From Pseudobutyrivibrio ruminis DSM 9787 (GTDB lineage Bacteria > Bacillota > Clostridia > Lachnospirales > Lachnospiraceae): a stretch of 64,000 nt of DNA. A program made the position numbers and the translations under genes. Shown piece by piece: positions 15,955-24,226 of this stretch. Where the stretch lies: positions 185,534-249,533 of the forward strand of contig NZ_OBMR01000007.1 in assembly GCF_900218035.1 (NCBI RefSeq), given 5' to 3'. A model generated the notes under the pieces. That model ran no database searches. It was not told the origin of the DNA and was given only the letters and a program-made list of their open reading frames with translations. Numbering within the stretch: the first letter of the stretch is position 1; every line of letters starts with the position of its first letter.

Positions 15955-17144
15955 TAGTGTCTACCTCCTTGTATCTTTTTGATTTCGATACTTTCCACGA
16001 AGGCCTGGACACGGGTACGAATCTGTCCCGATGAACCCACCGCATATGGTCTATCGATTGTAAGCACTGGATAACCATATTCATCGCGAAGAACATGGCT
16101 TCCTACCATTCTTTCATAAGCCCATGGATCACAGAATTTCATCTGCTCATAGATGATTCCGTCTGCCTTGTACTCCCTTGCAATTTCATCAACGTATTCA
16201 CGGCGTCGATTCATCTTTGGAGTATCCATGTGACGTGGGCACATGCAGCTCATCATGTAATGACGGCAAATCTGAGTAAGCACATCCTCCTCATCATTGA
16301 GAATGATTTCCTCACGGCCAGGCAACGAGCCAAAGCAGAATCTATCTGCGCATACATATGCCCCTGATTCCTCGATGAGCTTAATCATATCGATATCGTC
16401 TACCTCTGAACCGACAACCGCTACTCTGGCGCGATATGGCCATTTTTCATCTGGCACACGATTCTTTACTTCTTCAAGTGTTTCCTCAAGCTTTTCAAGG
16501 AGCAAATCCTGTGGACACACATAGGTGCACATTGTGATGATATGGAATTCGTATCCAGTGATACGAGGTTTTTCTTCTTTTCTGAAATTGCCCAGCTCGG
16601 TAATGATTCGGCAAATCTTGTTGTAATTTTCTACGGATTTACGAAGTGCCTCATCGGAAATATCCACTCCGAACTTTTCATGCAGCGGCTCCAAAATCTT
16701 TGAACGGCACTGACCTACATAGAGGTTTAATCCATTATCATCAGCCTTCATTGGAACCTCTAGATACTTGTAGAAAAAGTGCTCCTTGTCGTTCATTTTA
16801 AGAAGCTCCATATTCTCAACACATCTGTTGATCATGGTGCAACCATCTGGCGCGATGAGGCAATCCAAAAACTGATATCCCCCTTCAATTGCACGCTCAA
16901 GCAATGCTCTTGAATACTCGCACAAAAAACTGGTCAAATAGTAAGTTCCCATCTCCATAGAACCAGTTCTTGGCGCGCGAAGTCTCACGGTAAAGCAATT
17001 ACCTAGATTCATGAGAACCTCTGGTATCTGATAACACACACTACCTACGCATACACGGCCCTCAGCCTGAGCCGCTCTCACCAGGTCATTATCAGCATCC
17101 ATTAAAAGATTCTCAAAATATATAAGATGCTTTAAATCCTTCAT
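15954..17144 (-). CDS. 2-hydroxyacyl-CoA dehydratase D-component-like protein (HgdB/BcrB superfamily), short subunit
   Basis: 396 residues, close to HgdB/BcrB length. Family features are GRVCVGSVCYQIPEVLMNLG near the start, where dehydratases bind the cluster and substrate, CLIAPDGCTMINRC, the inter-domain ITMCTYVCPQDLL, the second Rossmann domain VAVVGSEVDDIDMIKLIEE with SGAYVCADRFCFG, and the ending DGIIYEQMKFCDPWAYERM with RPYAVGSSGQIRTRVQAF. It pairs with the 516-residue homologue by a one-base stop-start overlap. The many conserved Cys residues fit a double-cubane or 4Fe-4S cluster. Whether it reduces an acyl-CoA or a small molecule cannot be told. Confidence 0.88.
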   Translation of the reverse strand: MKDLKHLIYFENLLMDADNDLVRAAQAEGRVCVGSVCYQIPEVLMNLGNCFTVRLRAPRTGSMEMGTYYLTSFLCEYSRALLERAIEGGYQFLDCLIAPDGCTMINRCVENMELLKMNDKEHFFYKYLEVPMKADDNGLNLYVGQCRSKILEPLHEKFGVDISDEALRKSVENYNKICRIITELGNFRKEEKPRITGYEFHIITMCTYVCPQDLLLEKLEETLEEVKNRVPDEKWPYRARVAVVGSEVDDIDMIKLIEESGAYVCADRFCFGSLPGREEIILNDEEDVLTQICRHYMMSCMCPRHMDTPKMNRRREYVDEIAREYKADGIIYEQMKFCDPWAYERMVGSHVLRDEYGYPVLTIDRPYAVGSSGQIRTRVQAFVESIEIKKIQGGRH

Positions 17145-17185
17145 ATATTTTCTCCCTTTAGTCTAAGAGCTTGATAGTTACCTGC

Positions 17186-17953
17186 TCACTTAATAATTCC
17201 AATATTTGCTAATGCTTTTCTTAATTCAACCACAATAGGTGATTCCCCTGGAATTCCTAGCACCGATTTCCCCTTAAGATCACATTCGGTAAGGTTGGCA
17301 TCTGCAGGTATCCATCCGAGAAGTGGAATATTTCCTAAATCCATATATTCCAAAACTTCCTCTGATGGGACACGATTAACAACTACTCCGATTTGGTCGT
17401 ACATAACAAGATTGTCAGCCACATTCTTGATTGTCTTAACTACATCGCAGCCCTTCTTACTAGAATCTGTAATAAGGATAAGGTGTGTCACCTTCTCCAT
17501 AACGCGACGGTTAATCTGCTCGATCCCGGCTTCTCCGTCTATTACTATGTAATCAAAATTGTCTGAAACTGAAGAGATTACTTCCTTGAGATAAGTATTG
17601 ATCTTGCAATAGCAACCAGCAGCCTCCGGTCTTCCTATTGCAATAAAAGAAAAGCCCTCCATTTCCACCATAGCATCGAAAATACGATATCTTGCTTCCC
17701 CAAGCACTTCTACAGTTGCCTTGGTATCACCATTTTCCGCAGCTTCCACTGCCTCTTTCCTGATATCATCAAGAGTAAGAGTTGGTTCTACTCCAAGCGC
17801 TGTCGAAAGCCCCACCGCTGGATCAGCGTCGATTGCTAAAATGCGTTTGTCTGGATAAGCTTCCACTAACAACTTGACCATCACCGAAGCTAACGAAGTT
17901 TTGCCTACTCCGCCCTTACCGGCAACAGCCAACACTATTGGTTTGTTTCCCAT
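17186..17953 (-). CDS. cooC: CooC-type nickel-insertion ATPase (MinD/ParA superfamily)
   Basis: 255 residues. A deviant Walker A GKGGVGKTS at residues 12-20 with the signature Lys, the Walker B-like DYIVIDGEAGIEQINRRV, and a CxC motif (C114, C116 in GCYCKINTYL) that in CooC binds Ni(II) or Zn(II) across the dimer. CooC matures the Ni-Fe-S C-cluster of CO dehydrogenase, and relatives serve acetyl-CoA synthase. No CODH gene is in the window, but the operon has a CODH/ACS-like protein and HypA, so nickel or Fe-S insertion into a partner encoded here is the likely job. It is the first gene of the operon; a palindrome lies about 35 bp upstream. Confidence 0.88.
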   Translation of the reverse strand: MGNKPIVLAVAGKGGVGKTSLASVMVKLLVEAYPDKRILAIDADPAVGLSTALGVEPTLTLDDIRKEAVEAAENGDTKATVEVLGEARYRIFDAMVEMEGFSFIAIGRPEAAGCYCKINTYLKEVISSVSDNFDYIVIDGEAGIEQINRRVMEKVTHLILITDSSKKGCDVVKTIKNVADNLVMYDQIGVVVNRVPSEEVLEYMDLGNIPLLGWIPADANLTECDLKGKSVLGIPGESPIVVELRKALANIGIIK

Positions 17954-17985
17954 TATTAATTATTTCTCCCTTATAAATACTCCAT

Positions 17986-18007
17986 AATTGATAATTTTTT
18001 ATCAATT
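17986..18007. promoter_or_regulatory. 22-bp palindrome in the cooC-hypA operon promoter region
   Basis: AATTGATAA-TTTT-TTATCAATT is perfectly symmetric with 9-bp arms and lies 33 bp before the first start codon of the operon. A -10-like TAAAAT (minus strand) lies just upstream of it, so the palindrome would overlap the transcribed leader and a repressor there could block initiation or early elongation. It resembles FNR/CRP-family half-sites (TTGAT/ATCAA) but with an 8-bp rather than 4-bp gap, so it is not assigned. Confidence 0.5.
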
Positions 18008-18054
18008 ACTATTCAATTTTAGCATAGGGATATTCCAAATTAAAGAAATTAAAA

Positions 18055-18100
18055 GTGCCACAGCGATTTTCGTCCTTATCAACAAAAACCACTGTGGCAC
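18055..18100 (-). terminator. Terminator of the pepT-yitT-udk operon
   Basis: On the minus strand GTGCCACAG pairs with CTGTGGCAC across a 28-nt interior and is followed by TTTTAATTTC. It lies 27 bp after the udk stop codon and upstream of the cooC promoter. Confidence 0.65.
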
Positions 18101-18126
18101 AAGTCGCACATTGCATAAATGTCTAT

Positions 18127-18756
18127 TTAGTTTTCTTCCTCATGAAGCTTTTTGTTCATGTATGTGATGAGCATATCAAGACCTGCAGCGTTCTCTCCTC
18201 CACGTGGAATGATGATGTCTGCATGCTTCTTTGAAGGCTCAACAAACTCTTCGTGCATTGGCTTTACAGTTTCGCTGTACTGACCAATGATTGATTCGAT
18301 GCTACGTCCACGCTCAATCATATCGCGCTGGATACGACGCATTAAACGCTCATCAGCATCTGTATCAACAAAGATTTTTATGTCCATCAAATCTCTAAGC
18401 TCTTTGTTCTCAAGAATAAGGATACCCTCCATGACAATAACTGTCTTTGGCTCAATTCGGATTGTCTCCTCTGAACGATTATGATTTACGTAATCGTAAA
18501 CTGGCATATCGATAGCATATCCTTTGATAAGCTTTCTAACATCCTCTGCCATTCTATCTGATTCAAATGAATCTGGATGATCGTAGTTTAATTTGCTACG
18601 CTCCTCAAATGACATATCAGGATGTGCCTTGTAGTATGCATCATGGCTGATAACCGCAATGTCCTCTCCAAAATAATCCTGAAGCTTTTTGATAATTGTA
18701 GTCTTGCCTGAAGCAGATCCTCCTGCTACACCAAGAACGCAAATCTTTTCTGACAT
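18127..18756 (-). CDS. udk: Uridine kinase
   Basis: 209 residues, a P-loop nucleoside kinase that phosphorylates uridine or cytidine to the monophosphate in pyrimidine salvage. The phosphate loop GGSASGKTT starts at about residue 11; the nucleoside-binding region ISHDAYYK and NYDHPDSFES follows; RIQRDMIERGRS is the lid. It is the last gene of pepT-yitT-udk, 11 bp after yitT. Phosphoribulokinase is an alternative within the superfamily, but the length and the DHPDSF motif favour uridine kinase. Confidence 0.93.
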   Translation of the reverse strand: MSEKICVLGVAGGSASGKTTIIKKLQDYFGEDIAVISHDAYYKAHPDMSFEERSKLNYDHPDSFESDRMAEDVRKLIKGYAIDMPVYDYVNHNRSEETIRIEPKTVIVMEGILILENKELRDLMDIKIFVDTDADERLMRRIQRDMIERGRSIESIIGQYSETVKPMHEEFVEPSKKHADIIIPRGGENAAGLDMLITYMNKKLHEEEN

Positions 18757-18767
18757 TTCTATACTCC

Positions 18768-19634
18768 TTAAGGTTTAAATCTCTTGAACCCCTCACCATA
18801 TACTGCCTTTGATTCCATTATGACAATAAATGCGTCCACGTCAATCTTTTTTGCAACACGATTGACCTGATACATCTGCTTGTCTGAGCAGGCGCACATC
18901 AATACCTGGCGCTCATCGCCTTTGTATCCGCCCTTTGCAGTGAAGATTGTAGTACCTCTCTCAACTGCTTTATCAATAGCATCTGCAATTGCTTCTGCTT
19001 TGTTGGTAACAATCATACACATCATACCTGAATCGGCATTAATCATTACCTTATCCACAACAAGTGAACCTACATAGCTGATCACAAAACCATAGCACAG
19101 CGCTTCAAATGAATGAGCATATGCGATTGTGTCGATTACAATGATAACCACATCAACTATGAAAAAGATTCGACCAAGTGACATGTGTGGATTCTTTGCC
19201 TTGATAAGCATCATGATAAAATCAGCACCACCTGTAGATGAGTTGCGCATATAAACAAGAGCGTAACCCAATCCAGTAAACACACCTACCACCAGAGCAT
19301 TCAAAAGAATATTTGAAATCTCTATTTTAGGTATAAGGGGTGCCACAAAATCCATCATGACAGTGCCTATGGCCATAGTCTTGAAAGTTTTAAGAAGAAA
19401 CTTTCGCCCCAAAACTTTATATGAAACCACTATCAGTGGAATGTTCATTATGATTGTCATAAGACCGATTTTCCATCCCCAGTACTGATAGAAAATCATT
19501 GCAATACCAGTAAGCCCGGTCAATGGAAACTTGGCATCTGCAGCAAAGTTATAAATTGCGATACCAATACACAAGCCTGATAGTGCATCCATCAGAATAT
19601 CCACAAATAGTTCTTTTCTCTTCTCTGAAGACAT
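18768..19634 (-). CDS. YitT family membrane protein
   Basis: 288 residues: about five to six membrane helices in the first 190 (beginning LFVDILMDALSGLCIGIAIY), then a cytoplasmic DUF2179 domain (GMMCMIVTNKAEAIADAIDK ... GGYKGDERQVLMCACSDKQ). This is the usual YitT layout, a family of poorly defined transporters. It starts 3 bp after the pepT stop and is co-transcribed with udk. Confidence 0.9.
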   Translation of the reverse strand: MSSEKRKELFVDILMDALSGLCIGIAIYNFAADAKFPLTGLTGIAMIFYQYWGWKIGLMTIIMNIPLIVVSYKVLGRKFLLKTFKTMAIGTVMMDFVAPLIPKIEISNILLNALVVGVFTGLGYALVYMRNSSTGGADFIMMLIKAKNPHMSLGRIFFIVDVVIIVIDTIAYAHSFEALCYGFVISYVGSLVVDKVMINADSGMMCMIVTNKAEAIADAIDKAVERGTTIFTAKGGYKGDERQVLMCACSDKQMYQVNRVAKKIDVDAFIVIMESKAVYGEGFKRFKP

Positions 19635-19637
19635 GTT

Positions 19638-20858
19638 TTATTCCCCCGCGAATTTGCTTGTAATACCATGTAGTACCTTGACTACGGTATCCATGCCCTC
19701 CGCTGTAATGTGCTCCATTGGGCCATGGAAGTTGTAGCCACCTGTTCCAAGGTTTGGACAAGGTAATCCCATAAATGAAAGACGTGCGCCATCTGTACCG
19801 CCTCGGATAGCAACAGCCTTTGGATTCTCTCCAGCATCCTTTAATGCCTCGAAAGCGTAATCGATAAGGAACATGTGAGGCTTGATCATCTCGAGCATGT
19901 TCTGATACTGGTCTCTGATGTTAAGCTCGCATGTGCCCTCACCATATTTCTGATTGATGATATTAGCAGCATGCTCCATAACCTTTTTCTTCTCTTCGAA
20001 TTTATCTGCATCGTGGTCACGAATAATGTACCAAAGCTTTGCCTCTGCAACATCTCCAGACATATCAAGAAGATGGAAGAATCCTTCGTATCCCTCTGTC
20101 TGGCTAGGTGTCTGTGTTGGTGGAAGCATAGAATTAAACTCCATAGCAACAAGTGCTGCATTTACCATGATGTCCTTTGCATCACCTGGGTGAATGTTTA
20201 CACCGTTGAATTTAATCTTTGCTTCAGCTGCATTAAAGTTCTCGTACTCTACTGCGTTTTCTTCGCCACCGTCTACCGTATATGCGAAGTCAGCGCCAAA
20301 ATACTCAACATCAAAATGATCTGCACCAGCACCAATCTCCTCATCAGGAGTGAAAGCAATGCAAATCTTACCATGTGGCTCATCACTTGCAAGAAGCTCC
20401 TCTGCAAATGTCATGATTTCGGCAATACCTGATTTATCATCAGCGCCTAAAAGTGTTGTTCCATCTGTGTGGATCAAAGTACGTCCCTTTAATTCCTTAA
20501 GATGTGGGAAATCTGATACTTTGATTGTTCTACCAGATGTGCCAAGAACGATATCCTCACCGTTGTAGTTTTCCTCGATTATCGGATTTACGTTTTCACC
20601 GCAGAAATCTGGTGCAGTATCCATATGTGCAATAAATCCAATTGCCTTTTTGTCTTCGTATCCCTTTGTAGCTGGGATGCTTGCATAAACGTAGCACTTG
20701 TCGTCTACCTTTGCCTCCTCGATGCCAAGGCCTTTAAGCTCCTCTACTAGCTTGTGTGCCAAATCGAACTGTCTGGCAGTTGAAGGAACAGTAGTGCTCT
20801 CTTCATCACTGGTTGTGTAAACCTTTACATAATTTAGTAGTCTTTCATAAGCTCGCAT
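19638..20858 (-). CDS. pepT: Peptidase T (tripeptidase)
   Basis: 406 residues, standard length for this M20B zinc peptidase that removes the N-terminal residue of tripeptides in the cytoplasm. Metal and catalytic motifs are intact: GFIAHMDTAPD (His and the catalytic Asp), GADDKSGIAEIM, TPDEEIGAGADHFD with the catalytic Glu, and AIRGGTDGARLSFMGLPCPN near the C-terminus. It heads a three-gene operon with yitT and udk. Confidence 0.96.
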   Translation of the reverse strand: MRAYERLLNYVKVYTTSDEESTTVPSTARQFDLAHKLVEELKGLGIEEAKVDDKCYVYASIPATKGYEDKKAIGFIAHMDTAPDFCGENVNPIIEENYNGEDIVLGTSGRTIKVSDFPHLKELKGRTLIHTDGTTLLGADDKSGIAEIMTFAEELLASDEPHGKICIAFTPDEEIGAGADHFDVEYFGADFAYTVDGGEENAVEYENFNAAEAKIKFNGVNIHPGDAKDIMVNAALVAMEFNSMLPPTQTPSQTEGYEGFFHLLDMSGDVAEAKLWYIIRDHDADKFEEKKKVMEHAANIINQKYGEGTCELNIRDQYQNMLEMIKPHMFLIDYAFEALKDAGENPKAVAIRGGTDGARLSFMGLPCPNLGTGGYNFHGPMEHITAEGMDTVVKVLHGITSKFAGE

Positions 20859-20891
20859 AACTAATCTCCAATATTATTTATAAACTTTAAG

Positions 20892-20921
20892 AAAGGTTCT
20901 CAGCGTACACTGAGAACCTTT
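20892..20921. terminator. Intrinsic terminator between the 78-residue-protein gene and pepT
   Basis: AAAGGTTCTCAG pairs with CTGAGAACCTTTTT across a six-base loop. On the minus strand it ends the small upstream gene; the A-run supplies the U-tail. Confidence 0.85.
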
Positions 20922-20962
20922 TTCTTTCTAATTCGGAATGTTCATTCCTCTTTTCAATGTGA

Positions 20963-21199
20963 TTATTGGTTAATCATAAACTCCAATAATTTCTTTGCAT
21001 CGTCTGGCTCGTATGCAATAAGCTCAAGCTCAGGAATGCTCTCATCAGCCTGGAAGATATTTGCAAGTGAAACAAACTGAGAAAGCTTTGACTTAAGATT
21101 AAGTCTGTCACCTTCACCTGTAACAAGCTCTACCTTTCCCTGGCAGCTATCGATAACCTTAAAAAATGCTTCTGTGTCCTTAATATTAGTAAGTTTCAT
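20963..21199 (-). CDS. Conserved-looking small acidic protein, unknown function
   Basis: 78 residues, no signal peptide, membrane helix or Cys. The composition and the order KDTEAFFKVIDSCQGKVELV then LNLKSKLSQFVSLANIF and ELELIAYEPDDAKKLLEFM suggest a compact alpha/beta fold. I recall no family name. A good ribosome binding site (AGGAGGT, complement of about 21205-21211) and a terminator immediately downstream support it as an independently transcribed gene. Confidence 0.75.
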   Translation of the reverse strand: MKLTNIKDTEAFFKVIDSCQGKVELVTGEGDRLNLKSKLSQFVSLANIFQADESIPELELIAYEPDDAKKLLEFMINQ

Positions 21200-21266
21200 A
21201 AATACCTCCTTATGGGTAAAAACAAACTGTTAACTATCTTTATCAATATAATATCAAACAAAATCT

Positions 21267-21292
21267 ATTTATCAACAGCTATGCTGATAAAT
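21267..21292 (-). terminator. Weak hairpin after ychF
   Basis: ATTTATCA pairs with TGATAAAT around a ten-base loop, 32 bp after the ychF stop on the minus strand. There is no continuous U-run, so it may be a weak terminator or a binding site for the promoter of the next gene. Confidence 0.35.
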
Positions 21293-21323
21293 CAAGGATT
21301 TTTCCCACATAATTCACAATTTG

Positions 21324-22424
21324 TTATACATTAAATCTAAATGTGATTACATCACCATCGGCAACTACGTATTCCTTACCTTCCATACGTACAAGGCCTT
21401 TTTCCTTTGCAGCTGTCATAGATCCGTTTGCCATAAGGTCGTCATAGCTAACAACCTCTGCCTTGATGAATCCACGCTCGAAATCTGTGTGAATCTTTCC
21501 AGCAGCCTGTGGAGCCTTTGTGCCCTTCTTGATTGTCCAAGCACGTGTCTCATCCTCTCCTGATGTAAGATAAGAGATAAGACCAAGAAGTCTGTAAGAA
21601 GCAGTGATAAGCTTATCAAGACCTGACTCTTCAAGTCCCATAGCCTCAAGGAACTCCTGCTTTTCTTCCTCTGACTCAAGCTCAGAAATCTCCTGCTCAA
21701 TCTGAGCTGAGATAACGAATACCTCTGAACCTTCCTTAGCAGCGTACTCGCGAACAGCCTGAACGTTTTTATTGTTTGCGCCGTCATCTGCAAGATCCTC
21801 ATCCTCTACGTTAGCAGCGTAAATAACTGGCTTTGCAGTAAGAAGGTTGTACTCTTTGAAGTATGCTTCTTCATCCTCATCGTTAAGCTCGAATGTCTTT
21901 GCCATGTTGCCAGCTTCCATATGATCAAGAAGACGCTTCTGCATAGCAGCTTCCTTCTGAAGTGTCTTGTCCATACGAGCGCTGCGCTCAGTCTTTGAGT
22001 AACGACGCTCCATAACTTCCATATCTGAGAAAAGAAGCTCAAGGTTGATTGTCTCGATATCACGAAGAGAATCGATGCTGCCATCAACGTGAACAACATT
22101 TGCATCCTCGAAGCAACGAACAACGTGAACAATTGCATCTACCTCACGGATGTTTGCAAGGAACTGGTTTCCAAGTCCCTCACCCTTTGATGCACCCTTT
22201 ACAAGACCAGCGATATCAACGAATTCGATTGTAGCTGGAACTGTCTTCTTAGAGTTGTACATCTTTGTAAGCTCATCAAGGCGCTTATCTGGAACTGATA
22301 CGACACCAACATTAGGGTCGATTGTAGCGAATGGATAGTTTGCTGCAAGTGCTCCTGCCTTTGTAAGTGAATTAAATAAAGTTGATTTGCCAACATTTGG
22401 TAAACCTACGATTCCCAATTTCAT
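21324..22424 (-). CDS. ychF: YchF/Ola1-family ATPase
   Basis: 366 residues. A G-domain opens the protein (GLPNVGKSTLFNSL at residues 6-19, then DPNVGVV and DIAGLVKGASKGEGLGNQFL), interrupted by the family coiled coil (about 125-200), and closes with a TGS domain (SYLTSGEDETRAWTIKKGTKA, HTDFERGFIKAEVV). YchF binds ATP rather than GTP, associates with ribosomes, and modulates leaderless translation and oxidative-stress responses. It appears monocistronic. Its upstream region is similar to that of the AAC(3)-like gene. Confidence 0.96.
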   Translation of the reverse strand: MKLGIVGLPNVGKSTLFNSLTKAGALAANYPFATIDPNVGVVSVPDKRLDELTKMYNSKKTVPATIEFVDIAGLVKGASKGEGLGNQFLANIREVDAIVHVVRCFEDANVVHVDGSIDSLRDIETINLELLFSDMEVMERRYSKTERSARMDKTLQKEAAMQKRLLDHMEAGNMAKTFELNDEDEEAYFKEYNLLTAKPVIYAANVEDEDLADDGANNKNVQAVREYAAKEGSEVFVISAQIEQEISELESEEEKQEFLEAMGLEESGLDKLITASYRLLGLISYLTSGEDETRAWTIKKGTKAPQAAGKIHTDFERGFIKAEVVSYDDLMANGSMTAAKEKGLVRMEGKEYVVADGDVITFRFNV

Positions 22425-22443
22425 GGTAATTTATCTCCTTCTA

Positions 22444-22483
22444 TATATAAATATTCTTGCGTATTTAAAATTTAGTCTAAATC
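22444..22483. repeat. 40-bp direct repeat, copy 1 (upstream of ychF)
   Basis: This stretch matches 26033-26071 in the same orientation with about four differences, one of them a single-base gap. Shared words include TATTCTT, CGTATT and TTAGTCTAAATC, and weaker similarity runs about 35 bp further right (CCA-ATTTC and TCTCTAC words). Both copies lie 20 to 30 bp before a start codon on the minus strand, so they also act as promoter regions. Confidence 0.6.
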
Positions 22484-22530
22484 CTATGTATCTTACCACA
22501 TTTCTATTTATTTCTCTACCCTTTGTACTA

Positions 22531-22944
22531 CTACCTCATCTCCTTGATTTTGCTATTAATCAAGTTCGCTGTTTTCATATCATATAAGAATTCAACGAAA
22601 TGATTTCCGAAGGCGATGACAAGTATTATCAACATCACCACAAGCATTCCCACCAGGCTTTTCCACAAGCCTGCGTAGAAAGTCAACGGCAATGTAATGG
22701 CCATATTTATCAGTATGCAGATAATCTCTCTGCACCACCAAGCTGCCCCGTGCAACTCCTGCTTTGATATAAACACCAAACTAGAAAATGCCGCTGCAGC
22801 TGCACAGATTATCAACACTGCAAACTGCACATTATTTATACCATCCACAATTCCAAGCACTGGCCCTAAAATCACCATAATAAACAGCATGCCAGCGCAC
22901 ACATTTATAAATCTTCTAAGAACATTTAATATCTCTTGTTTCAT
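22531..22944 (-). CDS. DUF3021 family membrane protein
   Basis: 137 residues with four hydrophobic helices. It follows a LytTR regulator by 11 bp; DUF3021 proteins are regularly encoded next to small LytTR regulators (the LytTR/DUF3021 pair), where the membrane protein is thought to hold or inhibit the regulator. No catalytic residues are apparent. Confidence 0.8.
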   Translation of the reverse strand: MKQEILNVLRRFINVCAGMLFIMVILGPVLGIVDGINNVQFAVLIICAAAAAFSSLVFISKQELHGAAWWCREIICILINMAITLPLTFYAGLWKSLVGMLVVMLIILVIAFGNHFVEFLYDMKTANLINSKIKEMR

Positions 22945-22955
22945 CTGTCATACTC

Positions 22956-23399
22956 CTATAATCCCATCTTTTCCTTTAAATCAGCTACGTATTTTCGGGA
23001 AACAATCAGCTTCTCCTTATTTATCATGGTAATCTCAAATCGCCCTGAAAGAGATGGCTTCATGTTTTCAATCTTTTTAATGTTGATTAGCATAGACTTT
23101 GATGCCTTGAAAAAATCAGCGCCGCTGCACAGCTGCTCTGCTTCATAAAGACGCATCCTGTTTTCATAAACATCATCCTCACAATAAATGAACAATCTCT
23201 CATCAACTGTCTCTATATAAAAGACCTCATCCAGACGAATCTGATATGTCTTATCATCTTTCTTACAAGTGATTTTCTGATTGCCCTCCACTAGCTCCTT
23301 TGCAATCTCCTGCAGCCTCTCCTTATTGGCCTCATGACAGAAGATATCCAGTATCTCCTCCATGGAGTCTTCAATGATGTGGATATTGATGTTCATCAA
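22956..23399 (-). CDS. LytTR-domain DNA-binding regulator
   Basis: 147 residues. Residues 45-147 form a LytTR DNA-binding domain (EVFYIETVDERLFIYCEDDV, ADFFKASKSMLINIKKIENM, FEITMINKEKLIVSRKYVAD). There is no receiver domain, so it is of the stand-alone LytTR/DUF3021 class; the first 40 residues are a short helical segment. The ATG overlaps the stop of the upstream permease (ATGA), giving translational coupling. Confidence 0.88.
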   Translation of the reverse strand: MMNINIHIIEDSMEEILDIFCHEANKERLQEIAKELVEGNQKITCKKDDKTYQIRLDEVFYIETVDERLFIYCEDDVYENRMRLYEAEQLCSGADFFKASKSMLINIKKIENMKPSLSGRFEITMINKEKLIVSRKYVADLKEKMGL

Positions 23400-24226
23400 C
23401 CTTTTATTCCCCCGCTTGTTATGCCGCTGATTATCAGACGCGACAAAAATAGATAGATTATGATAGATGGCAGGATTGAAAAGGCAATTACCATGTAAAT
23501 CAGACCGTTATCGTAATTTGCAAAGTTTGCACTTCGTAAAAGCGATATTACAATTGGCATTGTTTTCTTATTATCCTCATGTAAAATCAGTGCCGGAATA
23601 AAATAATTATTCCAAGATTCCACAAATTTGAAAATCATCTGCACCGCAAATGCCGGTCTCATCAATGGCAACACGATTTTATTGAAAACAAAAATCTCTG
23701 AAGCACCATCAATCCTTGCCGCTTCCACTAGTGACATTGGAAGCGTACTCTCCATGTATTTTATCATATAGTAGAAAACGATTGGAGATGCTATTTCCGG
23801 TATAATCAGCGGAATAAATGTATCCATCAGATGCATATCATCCACCAAGCTTATAAATCCAAGGGCCGTCACCTGTCTTGGAATCATCATAAAACCAATC
23901 ATAATGGTATAAAAAAGCTTCCTGCCCTTGAAGCAATATGCATGAATTCCATAGGCTGTCATAATGGAAAAGTAGCTGCAGAGTAGTGACGAAGAAAGCG
24001 CTATCACCATGCTGTTTTTCATGCTATTCATTACAGGCAAGGCGCAGTGTCTCATGCTATTCCAGTTTTTCACAAGGGCCGTTCCAGGTATCAGTGAAAA
24101 TCCACTTGATAGCTCGCTGTTAGATCTGGTGGCGTTTATAAATAAGGCATAAAACCAAAACAGGCACAGGAAAGATACGATGATCAATATCGTATATGCG
24201 AAGATTCTTTGCACACGTCTACTCAT
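23396..24226 (-). CDS. Sugar ABC transporter permease (UgpE/MalG type)
   Basis: 276 residues, about six membrane helices, with the EAA-type loop YMESTLPMSLVEAARIDGAS before the last helices, where the ATPase docks. This is the MalG/UgpE half of a CUT1 carbohydrate importer, overlapping its partner permease by 4 bp. No substrate-binding protein or ATPase is encoded nearby, so it must share an ATPase (such as MsmX) and a distant binding protein, or be a remnant. Confidence 0.9.
   Translation of the reverse strand: MSRRVQRIFAYTILIIVSFLCLFWFYALFINATRSNSELSSGFSLIPGTALVKNWNSMRHCALPVMNSMKNSMVIALSSSLLCSYFSIMTAYGIHAYCFKGRKLFYTIMIGFMMIPRQVTALGFISLVDDMHLMDTFIPLIIPEIASPIVFYYMIKYMESTLPMSLVEAARIDGASEIFVFNKIVLPLMRPAFAVQMIFKFVESWNNYFIPALILHEDNKKTMPIVISLLRSANFANYDNGLIYMVIAFSILPSIIIYLFLSRLIISGITSGGIKG

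Noticed and set aside
17986..18007. FNR box for the cooC operon
   Set aside because: The half-sites TTGAT and ATCAA are 8 bp apart rather than 4, so the site does not fit the known FNR consensus.
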